From Callaeas wilsoni (lineage: Eukaryota > Chordata > Aves > Passeriformes > Callaeidae), in assembly GCA_013398955.1 (NCBI GenBank), contig VWPU01012171.1:1-64000 (forward strand): 64,000 nt of DNA. Reading direction: 5' to 3'. The translations under genes and the position numbers were made by a program. The notes beneath the pieces were generated by a model. It ran no database searches. It had not been told where the DNA came from and saw nothing but the letters and a program-made list of their open reading frames with translations. This document shows positions 56,701 to 61,857 of this stretch, piece after piece; position 1 is the first letter of the stretch, and the number at the start of each line of letters is the position of its first letter.

Positions 56701-59700
56701 TGGACGATTTTGAAAGTGTGCTCTGCCCTTGTGCCATCAGATCTGACACAGAAACCACAATGGATGCCATTGTACCTGATACCATCACATCCTGGGTGGC
56801 CAGTGCTTTTGTGATCTCTGAAAACGGCGGGCTTGGAGTGACGACTGCTCCGGTGGAGGTACCATCTCACTAGAGCGTTCTCCTTTGAGGCTGGTGACAC
56901 TGGAGGTTGTTGCTGGACTCTCTGATTCAGTTCTAACAGCAGCATCTCCTTATAGTAATGAAGAGCTTGAGAGGCCGTGTGTATCCACACTGTAAAGAAA
57001 ACATCATCACTGAAGACATACGTGATACTGTATCTGCCTTCCCTTCCTGCTCATGTGCATATCTACGACTCCACACAGATATTCGGATGCCTATTTCTGT
57101 TGGAGCAGGTTTTTTTATTAGAGTACTTCCAGGATGTGCCCATTTCAGTATCTTTGTGTGTAGAAAGGGGGAGTGACTATTTGGGAGCAGTGTTCCATGT
57201 TTTCTTGGCTCTGCCGAGAGAGCAGTCCGTGAGTTGGTAATGCATGCAGTGAGGTTTGCGCAGACCGGCAGGGAGGAGGTGGCTGGGATGTGAGAGGCAT
57301 TTGTCTGCTGCTCTGCTAACACTTCTGGCTAATGCTTACCCTAGGAGGGAGAACAGGAGAGTTAAGACTAAATTTATCTGTCTAAAGCAGTCCTGGAGTA
57401 AACACAGGTACAACCTGCTCTAGGTAAACTTGCAGGGGTCTTGGACTAAGTGTTATCCAGAAGTCCCTCCCAACACAGCCATTCTGTGATACATGCGAAG
57501 TTTTGGATGACTTAGCTTGAGGAGCAGTGGACACTGAGAGCTAGCCACGGGATGAGATTCTTCTTGCTCCCAAATTCCTGTGTCCTGAGGTTCTTTTTGT
57601 GCTTCTCAGTGCTCAAGGACTTTAGCAATTTAAGCTAAATTCAGCACTCCTCAGGTTAGATCTCTAACCTGAGATTCCTGGTGTACAAGTGCAATTCTCC
57701 TAGGATCACTCTGTATTCAAGGAAACCGCTGCTTAAAGAGACTTGTTTAGCCTGTTTAAAATAGGAATAAATTCTTAAAGTCCCATTTAGCTAGTATTTT
57801 ATCTGCATAGAATAATCCATCCATTCATTATGTAAAAATCCTAGAGAAACTACGTTCCTATCAGAGACAACTCCAATTCCATACCTAAGTTTAGAAAGGT
57901 TGAGACTGTAGTAGTGGGCTGTAGATTTCCATCTTGGTTCCTGGACTAGTGTAAGCATAGCTTGAAGACAGCCAGCTTACCCATTTAAGTTCCCATGCCC
58001 TCAAATTCTTGGGGAGGGGCAACTTTTGAGATCCAAACTGAGATCTAGGTCCAGATTTCACGGTCGGCTGCTATACCAGACACAGAGCATGTGCTTTGAA
58101 CATCCTGATCTGAACTCCACTACAGAATTTGGAGCCCAATCTGGATTTTGTGGCTAGGGTTCCTTTGAGACTGAAATCTTGATTCTTGGTTTTTTTTCAC
58201 TTGGCTTGGCAGAGATGGGACAGAAAGAGGAATAGCTTTCTGATTAAAACTGTATGGAAATACACACTTGGCCTCTCATCCTCAAATGTGAGAAGGCTCC
58301 AAGCAGAACAGATGTTGAGATAATAATTTAGCTATAATCACCCCCATGCACTGTTCGGTACTTCACTATTGTTGGGACATTTAGGTTGTACTTAGAGTTC
58401 CATATGGCTGAAACATGTTAATCAGTACCATACAGAGAGGCAAGTAAAAGAAAGACATGAAAAATATAATGGGGGAAATAAATGACATCTGTGTAGTTTA
58501 TGTCATGTACTGCTTTGCATCTTTTTTTTTTTTGACTTCTCATACACAGAGTGTCAATAATTTTACTCAGTTGTATTTTATTGTATTATACTGGCATATT
58601 CCTGAGCGTAAAACTTCAGTTTTAAAGAAAAGTAAAACAAAAAAGATGAAGAAGATAGGTACACAGGGAAAACCTTTACTATGAACTAACCAAAAAAGTC
58701 TCTATCAGAACTTCTCTAATGTTTAATATCATAAGTTTATGACACTAAGAGCTTTAGCAAACAACTTTTTTTCTTCTTTTTAAAGAAAGCATTGGAATAT
58801 TTGCTAGCTAGAAAAGAAAAGCTGAGGGATTTTTGTTGCTGAAACTCAAAACACTTGGAAGATTTTTTAAAATGCAAACCAAATTTAAAGAATTTTTAGT
58901 TGACATTTTGATAATAAAGGATGTCTCAGCAATTCTTACTGTACAGGTGTTCACAAACAGTGAAATTTTGATCCCATTCAGCTTGCTGAGACCTTACCAC
59001 TGACTTCTTAGAGCCAAGATTCCTTCCAAACCCCTCTGTTCACAGATAAAACAAATTGCTTGCTGGTATATTTCTGCAGTTTTTATTTTAATTAATATAG
59101 TATGTAATTTTTGAAGTATAACTAAAGAAATTATGCCAAGACTAATCTTACTAAATTTAAAAAAAAATCATTGTAAGGTGTGTTGAGTTACAAAATTTGG
59201 GCAGGTCAATTATTTAGTTACTCTTGTATTGATGTGACGATAGGTCAACTGGCAGAGTGTTAATCCATTATGTGTGTGCTCAAAGCAATTCACAGTTACC
59301 TTAATGAGACAGATCACAGCTTCCAAACCTGCCAGATGATAGACTCTTAGTCCCAATTCAGATGAGACTGCCCTGCCAAAGCCACCAGCAGCTGTCATCT
59401 GAACGGTGTCTCTAAAGGTGCCAATGACCAGCAGCATCTTTGCCTTCTGTTTCAGCCTTGCAGTAATGTGTTTGTCAGCTGTAGAGTCAACTGTGTATGT
59501 CAACTAAACATACTCTGTCATTGGATTTAAAAGTGGTTGGAAGACAAACTGTATAGTAATGTTCTTTCTGGTTTCTGGTTGTAGGGGTTCACGACTGATT
59601 TTGTTTTGCAGCTAGAAGTTTTTCAGCCTTTTTTCATTTTCCTGAACCTTCCGTACTCCGTCATCAGAGGAGAGCAGTTCATTTTGGAAGTGAACATCTT

Positions 59701-61857
59701 TAATTATTTGAAAGAAGAAGCTGAGGTAAAATAATCTCTTTATCTTTGAATGTTTCTAGATACTGCAGAGTTTTCATCACTGGTGGAGACCATGTCTTTC
59801 TTTGTGAGAATTGAAGTATTTTCTCTAGTGGGCAGACCTATTTCTCGATACATGAAACAAGTGGCAGCTTATGAAAACAGCTTTTCAAAATTAACACTTC
59901 GTATTGCAAATGTTACTGTATTTACAGGTTACTGTGATCCTGGATGTGAATGATGCTTTTGAAATTATTCTAACATCCAATGAAATAAATGCTACAGGAA
60001 ATCAACAGTCTATATCTGTACCAAGTGAAGATGGGAAAACTGTTCAATTCCCAATCAAGCCAAAACAGCTGGGAGAGATTCCCATCAAAGTGACAGCAAT
60101 ATCATCTGCTGCTTCTGATGCTATCATCCAGAAAGTTTTAGTAAAGGTAAACAGTCTGCAGCTTGGCTTGTTCCTGAAGTAAATTTTTCCCAAAATAAGG
60201 CAACATAGTGCAGCAAAAAGGCAAACTAATGTACTTTTCGGCTTCTTACTCTGTGTGATTGGTTTGAGGTCAGGTGGCTTTAAGTAGAAAACACTTCTTT
60301 TAAAATAATTTTTTAAAAGTCCTTTAAAATTCTTTAGATCCCCTTCCAGGAAAGAACACACAGATCTGTTCTTCTGCAGATAGTTTGTCCAATGCTTCTT
60401 GAAATCAAGGTGAAAGCGATCTGTGTATCACTGCAGCTAATTTAACAACCTGTGGAGAGTGGACCTGGTAAATGTTTTGGATAAGTGCAATCGATTTTGC
60501 CATACATCTGGCTTTCATTCAAAGCCCATTTTACATGAACATTTCTGTATTTTGCTACTGGTGCCGAAATTTTAGCCTCCAGACTTTCAGGTAAACCAGA
60601 CGCTGATGAGACTTGCCTAGCTTTGGATGTCTAAGTCTGATTCATGTTAGGCTCCATTTCAGTGGAAGGTGATAGACATTAGTACATCTCATCCTACAAA
60701 AAATGCTTAAGATCATAGAATCAGAGAATGGATGAGGCTGGAAGGGAGTAGTACAATACAACCTTCCTGCTCAGGGCAGGATCAACTACAGAAGGATACT
60801 CAGAATCCCTGTCTTTATCTTTATAGGCTGAAGGATTGGAACAGACATATTCTCAGACAGTCCTTTTGGATTTGACTGGGAATAAACGACAAGCAGTGTC
60901 AAAAACTTTGGAATTCACTTTCCCTCCTGATGTTGTAAGTGACAGTGAGAGAGTGCAGATCACTGCTGTTGGTAAGAATTATCTTACTCTGTTTCCACCA
61001 TTAGAGAATTAATTATGGCATTAATTTTTATATAACTGCAATATAAATAGGTTGATTCATTAAGTCATAGTAATTTACCATCATGCATTAGGCTAAACAT
61101 AGGGAGACCTTATGGATGTAGTGTTTTATTCCTTTAATTTGTTTGATTTATGGCAATATGGTGTTTGTAAGGTATTTTAAGAGTTAGAGAGTTTTATTCA
61201 GGAAGGTCCTGCAAAGTTTACTAGTTTCCTTTTTTAATTATGCTGTCTGCAGAATAAAACCTATAACCTGACTGGCTGTTGTTTCCTTTGACACCTAGGC
61301 TTTGAGAACTGTAGGGGAGAGAAGAAATAAAAGATGTTTCAAACATTATTGAAACATTTTCCTGGATTAAATAGATTTTGGTTATGTGGGGTTTTGTTTG
61401 TTTGGTTTTGAGTTTTTTGGGGTTTTTTTAATGGCAACTTTGAAATTGTTTGAAATTACTCTGTATTTGGAAAGGTCTGTAGGGAGCTGGGTCAGTGGGC
61501 ATAAAGTCGATTGGTAGATGAAGTATCTTTTCTGCCTGCTTGGTGGTGTTTAGTAGAAACATTCCTAATATATCATATTTTCTCCCAGTTTAGATTCACC
61601 ATCAATACCACCCTTTATGTATGAGGTATGCATTTATTTGCAATAAGCTTTTGTCTATTTTATTAAATTCTGTCTTTCAGGTGATTTACTTGGGCCTTCT
61701 ATCAACGGTTTGTCATCATTGATTAAGATGCCTTATGGCTGTGGTGAACAGAATATGATCAATTTTGCACCGAATGTTTATGTTTTGCAATACTTGATTA
61801 AAACCAGGCAGCTGAGAGAGGATATTAGATCAAAAGCCGTATCGTTTATGAGGAAAG
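17541..61857 (+). CDS. CD109: CD109 antigen, 5' two-thirds (23 exons, 3' end outside window)
   Basis: Spliced gene for a GPI-anchored alpha-2-macroglobulin-family surface protein. In mammals it binds TGF-beta and its receptors and reduces signalling, and it carries a protease bait region and a thioester. Seen: 23 exons with GT-AG borders and matching phases join into 955 uninterrupted codons. Order: signal peptide (about 1-23), MG1 (about 25-120), MG2 starting at ISVFIQTDK (124-132), MG3-MG6, a bait segment (about 640-684), HFPETW (685-690), MG7/CUB, and the start of the thioester domain with PYGCGEQ (914-920). Several NxS/T sequons suit a secreted ectodomain. The thioester sits at nearly the same residue number as I recall for mammalian CD109, so I expect no exon is missing upstream of it. 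The 3' third lies beyond the window. A2M, PZP and C3 are the alternatives, but the sequence tracks CD109 throughout. Confidence 0.97.
17612..17915 (+). other. CD109 intron 1 (304 bp)
   Basis: Its 5' half is still within the CpG island; the 3' half is ordinary. It ends in a pyrimidine tract and CAG at 17913-17915. No other feature seen. Confidence 0.85.
17916..18076 (+). CDS. CD109: CD109 coding exon 2 (MG1 domain, first part)
   Basis: Residues 24-77. It begins the mature chain: [16 protein letters not shown], then a beta-rich macroglobulin-like fold, and ends VFEK with one base of codon 78. The FLV-AP-IRPG pattern is the usual N-terminus of CD109. One sequon lies at Asn65 (NET). Acceptor TTTCCAG, donor GTAAGA. 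Entry phase 2 and exit phase 1 match both neighbours. Confidence 0.95.
23000..24560 (+). mobile_element. Ancient CR1-type LINE body with reverse-transcriptase remnant
   Basis: A diverged, broken non-LTR element in sense orientation. GAACAGTTTAAAGAGTACTT (23501-23520) and TTTTGATTTTACTAAGGCTT (about 23721-23740) correspond to amniote CR1 ORF2. The latter reads as FDFTKAFD, the palm-domain motif of reverse transcriptase. Further on, GAGAAAGTAGTCTAGTAATC and CCAACTGGAGAAATGCCAG match the late ORF2/3' part in the expected order. Stops and indels break every frame. Limits are approximate. Confidence 0.72.
24650..25098 (+). mobile_element. Retroviral LTR or LTR fragment
   Basis: About 450 bp with U3-R-U5-like organisation: promoter-like CCTCCTTTTCGGTACCCCTT followed by TTTAAG, an R-like stretch, AATAAA at 24991-24996, then CTTGTAATTCCAACC and a G+C-rich U5-like tail that ends near CCACCGCA. 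It starts near TGTTGTGG. No matching target duplication is clear and the limits are uncertain. No internal viral genes follow. It abuts the ancient CR1 and lies sense to CD109 in intron 2. Confidence 0.6.
31775..32320 (+). mobile_element. CR1 LINE 3' portion
   Basis: About 545 bp sense to CD109 in intron 2: GATCGAGAGAGGTGATTATC, a CAGTTCTGGGCCC block, GAGGAGCAGCTAAAGACT, CTGGACATTAGGAAGCATTT, GAGGGTGGTCCATCACTGGA, and ATCATTGTAGGTCCCTTCCA before a terminal TTCTATTCTATAA. This is the full order of the CR1 ORF2 end and 3' UTR, moderately diverged. Confidence 0.95.
32902..32930 (+). CDS. CD109: CD109 coding exon 3 (29-nt microexon, MG1)
   Basis: Residues 78-87, reading [10 protein letters not shown]. 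Asp78 is made from the last base of exon 2 and the first two here. It is flanked by TTTGTTCAG and GTAAGT, both strong sites. The peptide fills exactly the gap between exon 2 and exon 4 that related CD109 proteins have (a SFKTLTLPS-like strand). Being so short, it is easily missed by gene finders, and skipping it would shift the frame. Confidence 0.88.
32931..36552 (+). other. CD109 intron 3 (3.6 kb)
   Basis: AT-rich intron with one simple (GA)n tract at about 35718-35752. No transposable element or extra exon recognised. It ends in TTTCTTTTTAAG before exon 4. Confidence 0.85.
35718..35752. repeat. (GA)n simple repeat
   Basis: Interrupted GA dinucleotide run of about 35 bp inside CD109 intron 3, with one ACA interruption. 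Confidence 0.85.
36553..36783 (+). CDS. CD109: CD109 coding exon 4 (end of MG1, start of MG2)
   Basis: Residues 88-164, phase 0 at both ends. LPLNS closes MG1 and leads to the MG2 domain, which opens with [19 protein letters not shown] (123-141). This IQTDK-YKPGQ-V-FR motif is shared by the whole alpha-2-macroglobulin family and is the clearest family marker before the thioester. Sequon at Asn113 (NRT). Acceptor TTTTTAAG, donor GTAAGT. Confidence 0.97.
36784..36927 (+). other. CD109 intron 4 (144 bp)
   Basis: Short intron between GTAAGT and CTCCTAG. Nothing else in it. Confidence 0.9.
36928..37053 (+). CDS. CD109: CD109 coding exon 5 (MG2)
   Basis: Residues 165-206, phase 0 at both ends. 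Reads [11 protein letters not shown], then a [13 protein letters not shown] strand, then [13 protein letters not shown]. The G-W-I-V pattern near the end is the conserved last strand pair of MG2 in this family. Acceptor CTCCTAG, donor GTGAGT. Confidence 0.97.
37054..43526 (+). other. CD109 intron 5 (6.5 kb)
   Basis: AT-rich intron. Apart from a small 25-bp-period tandem duplication at 39776-39824, a pyrimidine-rich stretch near 42190-42225 and a short (TA)n run near 43292-43307, I see no transposon or exon. Exons 5 and 6 join with no amino acids missing, so no hidden coding exon is expected here. Confidence 0.85.
39776..39824. repeat. Two-copy tandem duplication, 25-bp period
   Basis: Two adjacent 24-base copies, TAGTGAATATTGCTGGCTAT... 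and TAGTGGATATTGCTAGCTAT..., separated by one C and differing at two positions. Recent local slippage in intron 5. Confidence 0.85.
43527..43566 (+). CDS. CD109: CD109 coding exon 6 (end of MG2)
   Basis: Residues 207-219 plus one base of codon 220. Reads [13 protein letters not shown], the last MG2 strand, joined to VLPKF in exon 7 to give the family's EYVLPKF linker. Only 40 nt. Acceptor TTTCAATAG, donor GTAAGT. Confidence 0.95.
43567..44068 (+). other. CD109 intron 6 (502 bp)
   Basis: AT-rich, ending in TTGTTTTGTTTTAG. No other feature. Confidence 0.9.
44069..44153 (+). CDS. CD109: CD109 coding exon 7 (start of MG3)
   Basis: Residues 220-247 plus two bases of codon 248. [15 protein letters not shown] opens the MG3 domain; EYVLPKF-V is among the most conserved motifs of the alpha-2-macroglobulin family. 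It ends TGVVSAK, with the Lys codon split across the junction. Donor GTAAGT. Confidence 0.97.
44154..46533 (+). other. CD109 intron 7 (2.4 kb)
   Basis: Contains one plus-strand CR1 tail (about 45058-45180). Otherwise AT-rich intron with no recognised element. Confidence 0.88.
45058..45180 (+). mobile_element. CR1 LINE 3' tail
   Basis: Diverged CR1 end: GGTTGGATGGGGCCCTGAGC, then a GGTGGCATCCCTG-like segment, then GATCCCTTCCA, closing with CCATTCTATGATTCTGTGA, the family's microsatellite-like 3' terminus. Strongly 5'-truncated, sense to CD109, within intron 7. Confidence 0.85.
46534..46630 (+). CDS. CD109: CD109 coding exon 8 (MG3)
   Basis: Residues 248-280. [15 protein letters not shown] is the family's A-Y-YGKPV-G-V strand motif, followed by [14 protein letters not shown]. 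Sequon at Asn274 (NIT). Acceptor GTGTTTCAG, donor GTGAGT. Entry phase 2, exit phase 0. Confidence 0.97.
46631..47685 (+). other. CD109 intron 8 (1.1 kb)
   Basis: No repeat or exon recognised. It contains a poly-A run near 47525-47540. Confidence 0.85.
47686..47821 (+). CDS. CD109: CD109 coding exon 9 (MG3 to MG4)
   Basis: Residues 281-325 plus one base of codon 326. [11 protein letters not shown] begins it, with sequons at Asn282 and Asn286. The middle is poorly conserved; it ends with [11 protein letters not shown], the conserved last MG3 strand. Acceptor TATGTTGCAG, donor GTATGT. Confidence 0.95.
47822..48693 (+). other. CD109 intron 9 (872 bp)
   Basis: No repeat recognised. It ends in TTATTCTGCAG. 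Confidence 0.88.
48694..48803 (+). CDS. CD109: CD109 coding exon 10 (MG4)
   Basis: Residues 326-362. [17 protein letters not shown], then [20 protein letters not shown]. The F-D---V-KPSLNF pattern is the start of MG4 in CD109. Entry phase 1, exit phase 0; donor GTAAGT. Confidence 0.96.
48804..50534 (+). other. CD109 intron 10 (1.7 kb)
   Basis: Holds a (CA)n microsatellite at about 49174-49195, set in AT-rich TATA-like repeats. No transposon or exon recognised. Confidence 0.87.
49174..49195. repeat. (CA)n microsatellite
   Basis: About 11 AC units flanked by TATATA on the left and CGTGCGTACACACACA on the right, in intron 10. Confidence 0.9.
50535..50774 (+). CDS. CD109: CD109 coding exon 11 (MG4 to MG5)
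   Basis: Residues 363-442, the longest exon here (80 codons), phase 0 at both ends. [16 protein letters not shown] is a conserved CD109 stretch; a variable loop follows, then [18 protein letters not shown]. Two sequons (NLT, NYT). Acceptor TTTGTTTAG; donor GTACTG is below average but has no good rival nearby. Confidence 0.96.
50775..51102 (+). other. CD109 intron 11 (328 bp)
   Basis: No other feature. It ends in CTGTCTCGCAG. Confidence 0.9.
51103..51204 (+). CDS. CD109: CD109 coding exon 12 (MG5)
   Basis: Residues 443-476, phase 0. [20 protein letters not shown], then [14 protein letters not shown], matching the SPS-TY-Q-KT pattern that introduces the bait-region domain in CD109. Donor GTACAG. 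Confidence 0.96.
51205..51294 (+). other. CD109 intron 12 (90 bp)
   Basis: The shortest intron. Its length is a multiple of three, but it carries an in-frame TGA, so retention would truncate the protein. Confidence 0.9.
51295..51357 (+). CDS. CD109: CD109 coding exon 13 (MG5)
   Basis: Residues 477-497, phase 0, 63 nt. [21 protein letters not shown], aligned to the family's G-PF-L-V strand. Acceptor TTTTCCTAG, donor GTAAGT. Skipping this exon would keep the frame. Confidence 0.93.
51358..52805 (+). other. CD109 intron 13 (1.4 kb)
   Basis: A moderately G+C-rich patch (about 51480-51890) with overlapping short open frames, no splice evidence and no recognised family. Otherwise ordinary. Confidence 0.82.
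52806..52982 (+). CDS. CD109: CD109 coding exon 14 (MG5/MG6)
   Basis: Residues 498-556, phase 0. [18 protein letters not shown], then [19 protein letters not shown], and [10 protein letters not shown] at the end. The NSW-P--+-+-YY-+--GE pattern is characteristic of the A2M bait-region domain. Acceptor TTTTCTCTTTCAG, donor GTAATT. Confidence 0.96.
52983..53859 (+). other. CD109 intron 14 (877 bp)
   Basis: No repeat or exon recognised. It ends in ACTTTTTTCCAG. Confidence 0.88.
53860..54012 (+). CDS. CD109: CD109 coding exon 15 (MG6)
   Basis: Residues 557-607, phase 0. [20 protein letters not shown], then [16 protein letters not shown]. The P-E-VSL-I and GL-VVDKS motifs are hallmarks of MG6 just before the bait region, across A2M, C3 and CD109. 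Sequon NTT. Donor GTAAGT. Confidence 0.97.
54013..54747 (+). other. CD109 intron 15 (735 bp)
   Basis: AT-rich. No repeat recognised. It ends in a long T/C tract and CCCCCTAG. Confidence 0.88.
54748..54822 (+). CDS. CD109: CD109 coding exon 16 (MG6, before the bait)
   Basis: Residues 608-632, phase 0. [20 protein letters not shown] followed by FGVFQ. The HEL-LY----Y pattern matches CD109. Donor GTACTA sits right beside a long T run and is weak. Confidence 0.93.
54823..55266 (+). other. CD109 intron 16 (444 bp)
   Basis: AT-rich, no other feature. The acceptor (ATTTTATCCAG) is adequate but not strong. Confidence 0.85.
55267..55327 (+). CDS. CD109: CD109 coding exon 17 (start of bait region)
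   Basis: Residues 633-652 plus one base of codon 653. Reads [20 protein letters not shown]. The CxLWVxTDA motif is shared with mammalian CD109; what follows is acidic and has drifted. Acceptor TTTATCCAG, donor GTAAGT. The exon is short, but the join to exon 18 keeps frame and matches the family's spacing. Confidence 0.9.
55328..55848 (+). other. CD109 intron 17 (521 bp)
   Basis: AT-rich, no recognised repeat. It ends in TTTTTTATTTTGTAG. Confidence 0.87.
55849..55984 (+). CDS. CD109: CD109 coding exon 18 (bait region and HFPETW)
   Basis: Residues 653-697 plus two bases of codon 698. The first 30 residues are an acidic, glycine- and proline-containing stretch, likely flexible and protease-accessible; then [15 protein letters not shown], the near-invariant entry to MG7. 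The end is set at ...GTGAG before GTATAA, because this keeps frame with exon 19 and gives the family's spacing. A stronger-looking donor (GTGAGG) lies 5 nt upstream and would break the frame. Confidence 0.88.
55985..56740 (+). other. CD109 intron 18 (756 bp)
   Basis: No repeat recognised. The acceptor GCCCTTGTGCCATCAG has a short pyrimidine tract. Confidence 0.85.
56741..56858 (+). CDS. CD109: CD109 coding exon 19 (MG7)
   Basis: Residues 698-737. [20 protein letters not shown], then [19 protein letters not shown]. The [11 protein letters not shown]+S---GLG-+--P-E pattern is the A2M domain consensus (Pfam PF00207 by recall). Exit phase 0; donor GTACCA is weak. Confidence 0.95.
56859..59611 (+). 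other. CD109 intron 19 (2.8 kb)
   Basis: Contains a CR1 tail (about 57410-57490) and, near its 3' end, an unexplained minus-strand open frame (59210-59503). The remainder is ordinary. Confidence 0.85.
57410..57490 (+). mobile_element. CR1 LINE 3' tail (diverged)
   Basis: ACAACCTGCTCTAGGTAAAC, then GGTCTTGGACTA, then AAGTCCCTCCCAAC and a final ATTCTGTGAT. This order is that of the CR1 3' end, with many substitutions. Sense to CD109. Confidence 0.75.
59612..59725 (+). CDS. CD109: CD109 coding exon 20 (MG7)
   Basis: Residues 738-775, phase 0. [20 protein letters not shown], then [18 protein letters not shown]. The QPFF--L-LPYS+-RGE pattern is among the most conserved of the family. Acceptor TTTTGTTTTGCAG, donor GTAAAA. 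Confidence 0.97.
59726..59927 (+). other. CD109 intron 20 (202 bp)
   Basis: No other feature. It ends in ACTGTATTTACAG. Confidence 0.9.
59928..60146 (+). CDS. CD109: CD109 coding exon 21 (MG7 to CUB)
   Basis: Residues 776-848, phase 0. [13 protein letters not shown], then [13 protein letters not shown] (sequon NAT), then [15 protein letters not shown] and [19 protein letters not shown]. The LGEI-I-V-A motif is the family's transition into the CUB-like segment. Donor GTAAAC. Confidence 0.97.
60147..60826 (+). other. CD109 intron 21 (680 bp)
   Basis: Contains a minus-strand CR1 tail (about 60712-60795) that ends close to the exon 22 acceptor. Otherwise ordinary. Confidence 0.87.
60712..60795 (-). 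mobile_element. CR1 LINE 3' tail, antisense
   Basis: ATCATAGAATCAGAGAATGG, then GAGGCTGGAAGGGA, then CAACCTTCCTGCTCAGGGCA. This is the reverse complement of a CR1 3' end (GATTCTATGAT terminus at the left). Only about 30 nt separate it from the acceptor of exon 22. Confidence 0.85.
60827..60971 (+). CDS. CD109: CD109 coding exon 22 (CUB, lead-in to thioester domain)
   Basis: Residues 849-896 plus one base of codon 897. [20 protein letters not shown], then [20 protein letters not shown]. The VKAEG-----YSQ--LLDL join and the FPP-VV-GSER pattern lead directly into the thioester domain in this family. Acceptor TCTTTATAG, donor GTAAGA. Confidence 0.97.
60972..61680 (+). other. CD109 intron 22 (709 bp)
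   Basis: AT-rich with TTTG- and GTTTT-rich runs at about 61380-61430. No recognised repeat. It ends in TCTGTCTTTCAG. Confidence 0.88.
61681..61857 (+). CDS. CD109: CD109 coding exon 23 (thioester site)
   Basis: Residues 897-955 plus one base of codon 956. [17 protein letters not shown], then [20 protein letters not shown]. Cys917 (TGT at 61740-61742) and Gln920 form the internal thioester; both are intact. It closes with the first helices of the alpha-alpha-toroid thioester domain ([20 protein letters not shown]). The downstream donor GTCTGT is poor, but no better in-frame GT is near, and the match to CD109 extends right up to it. The next exon is not in the window. Confidence 0.96.

Noticed and set aside
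56649..57322. Minus-strand open frames of 113 and 129 codons overlapping exon 19
   Set aside because: They are antisense shadows of a real CD109 exon and the start of intron 19, with no independent evidence.
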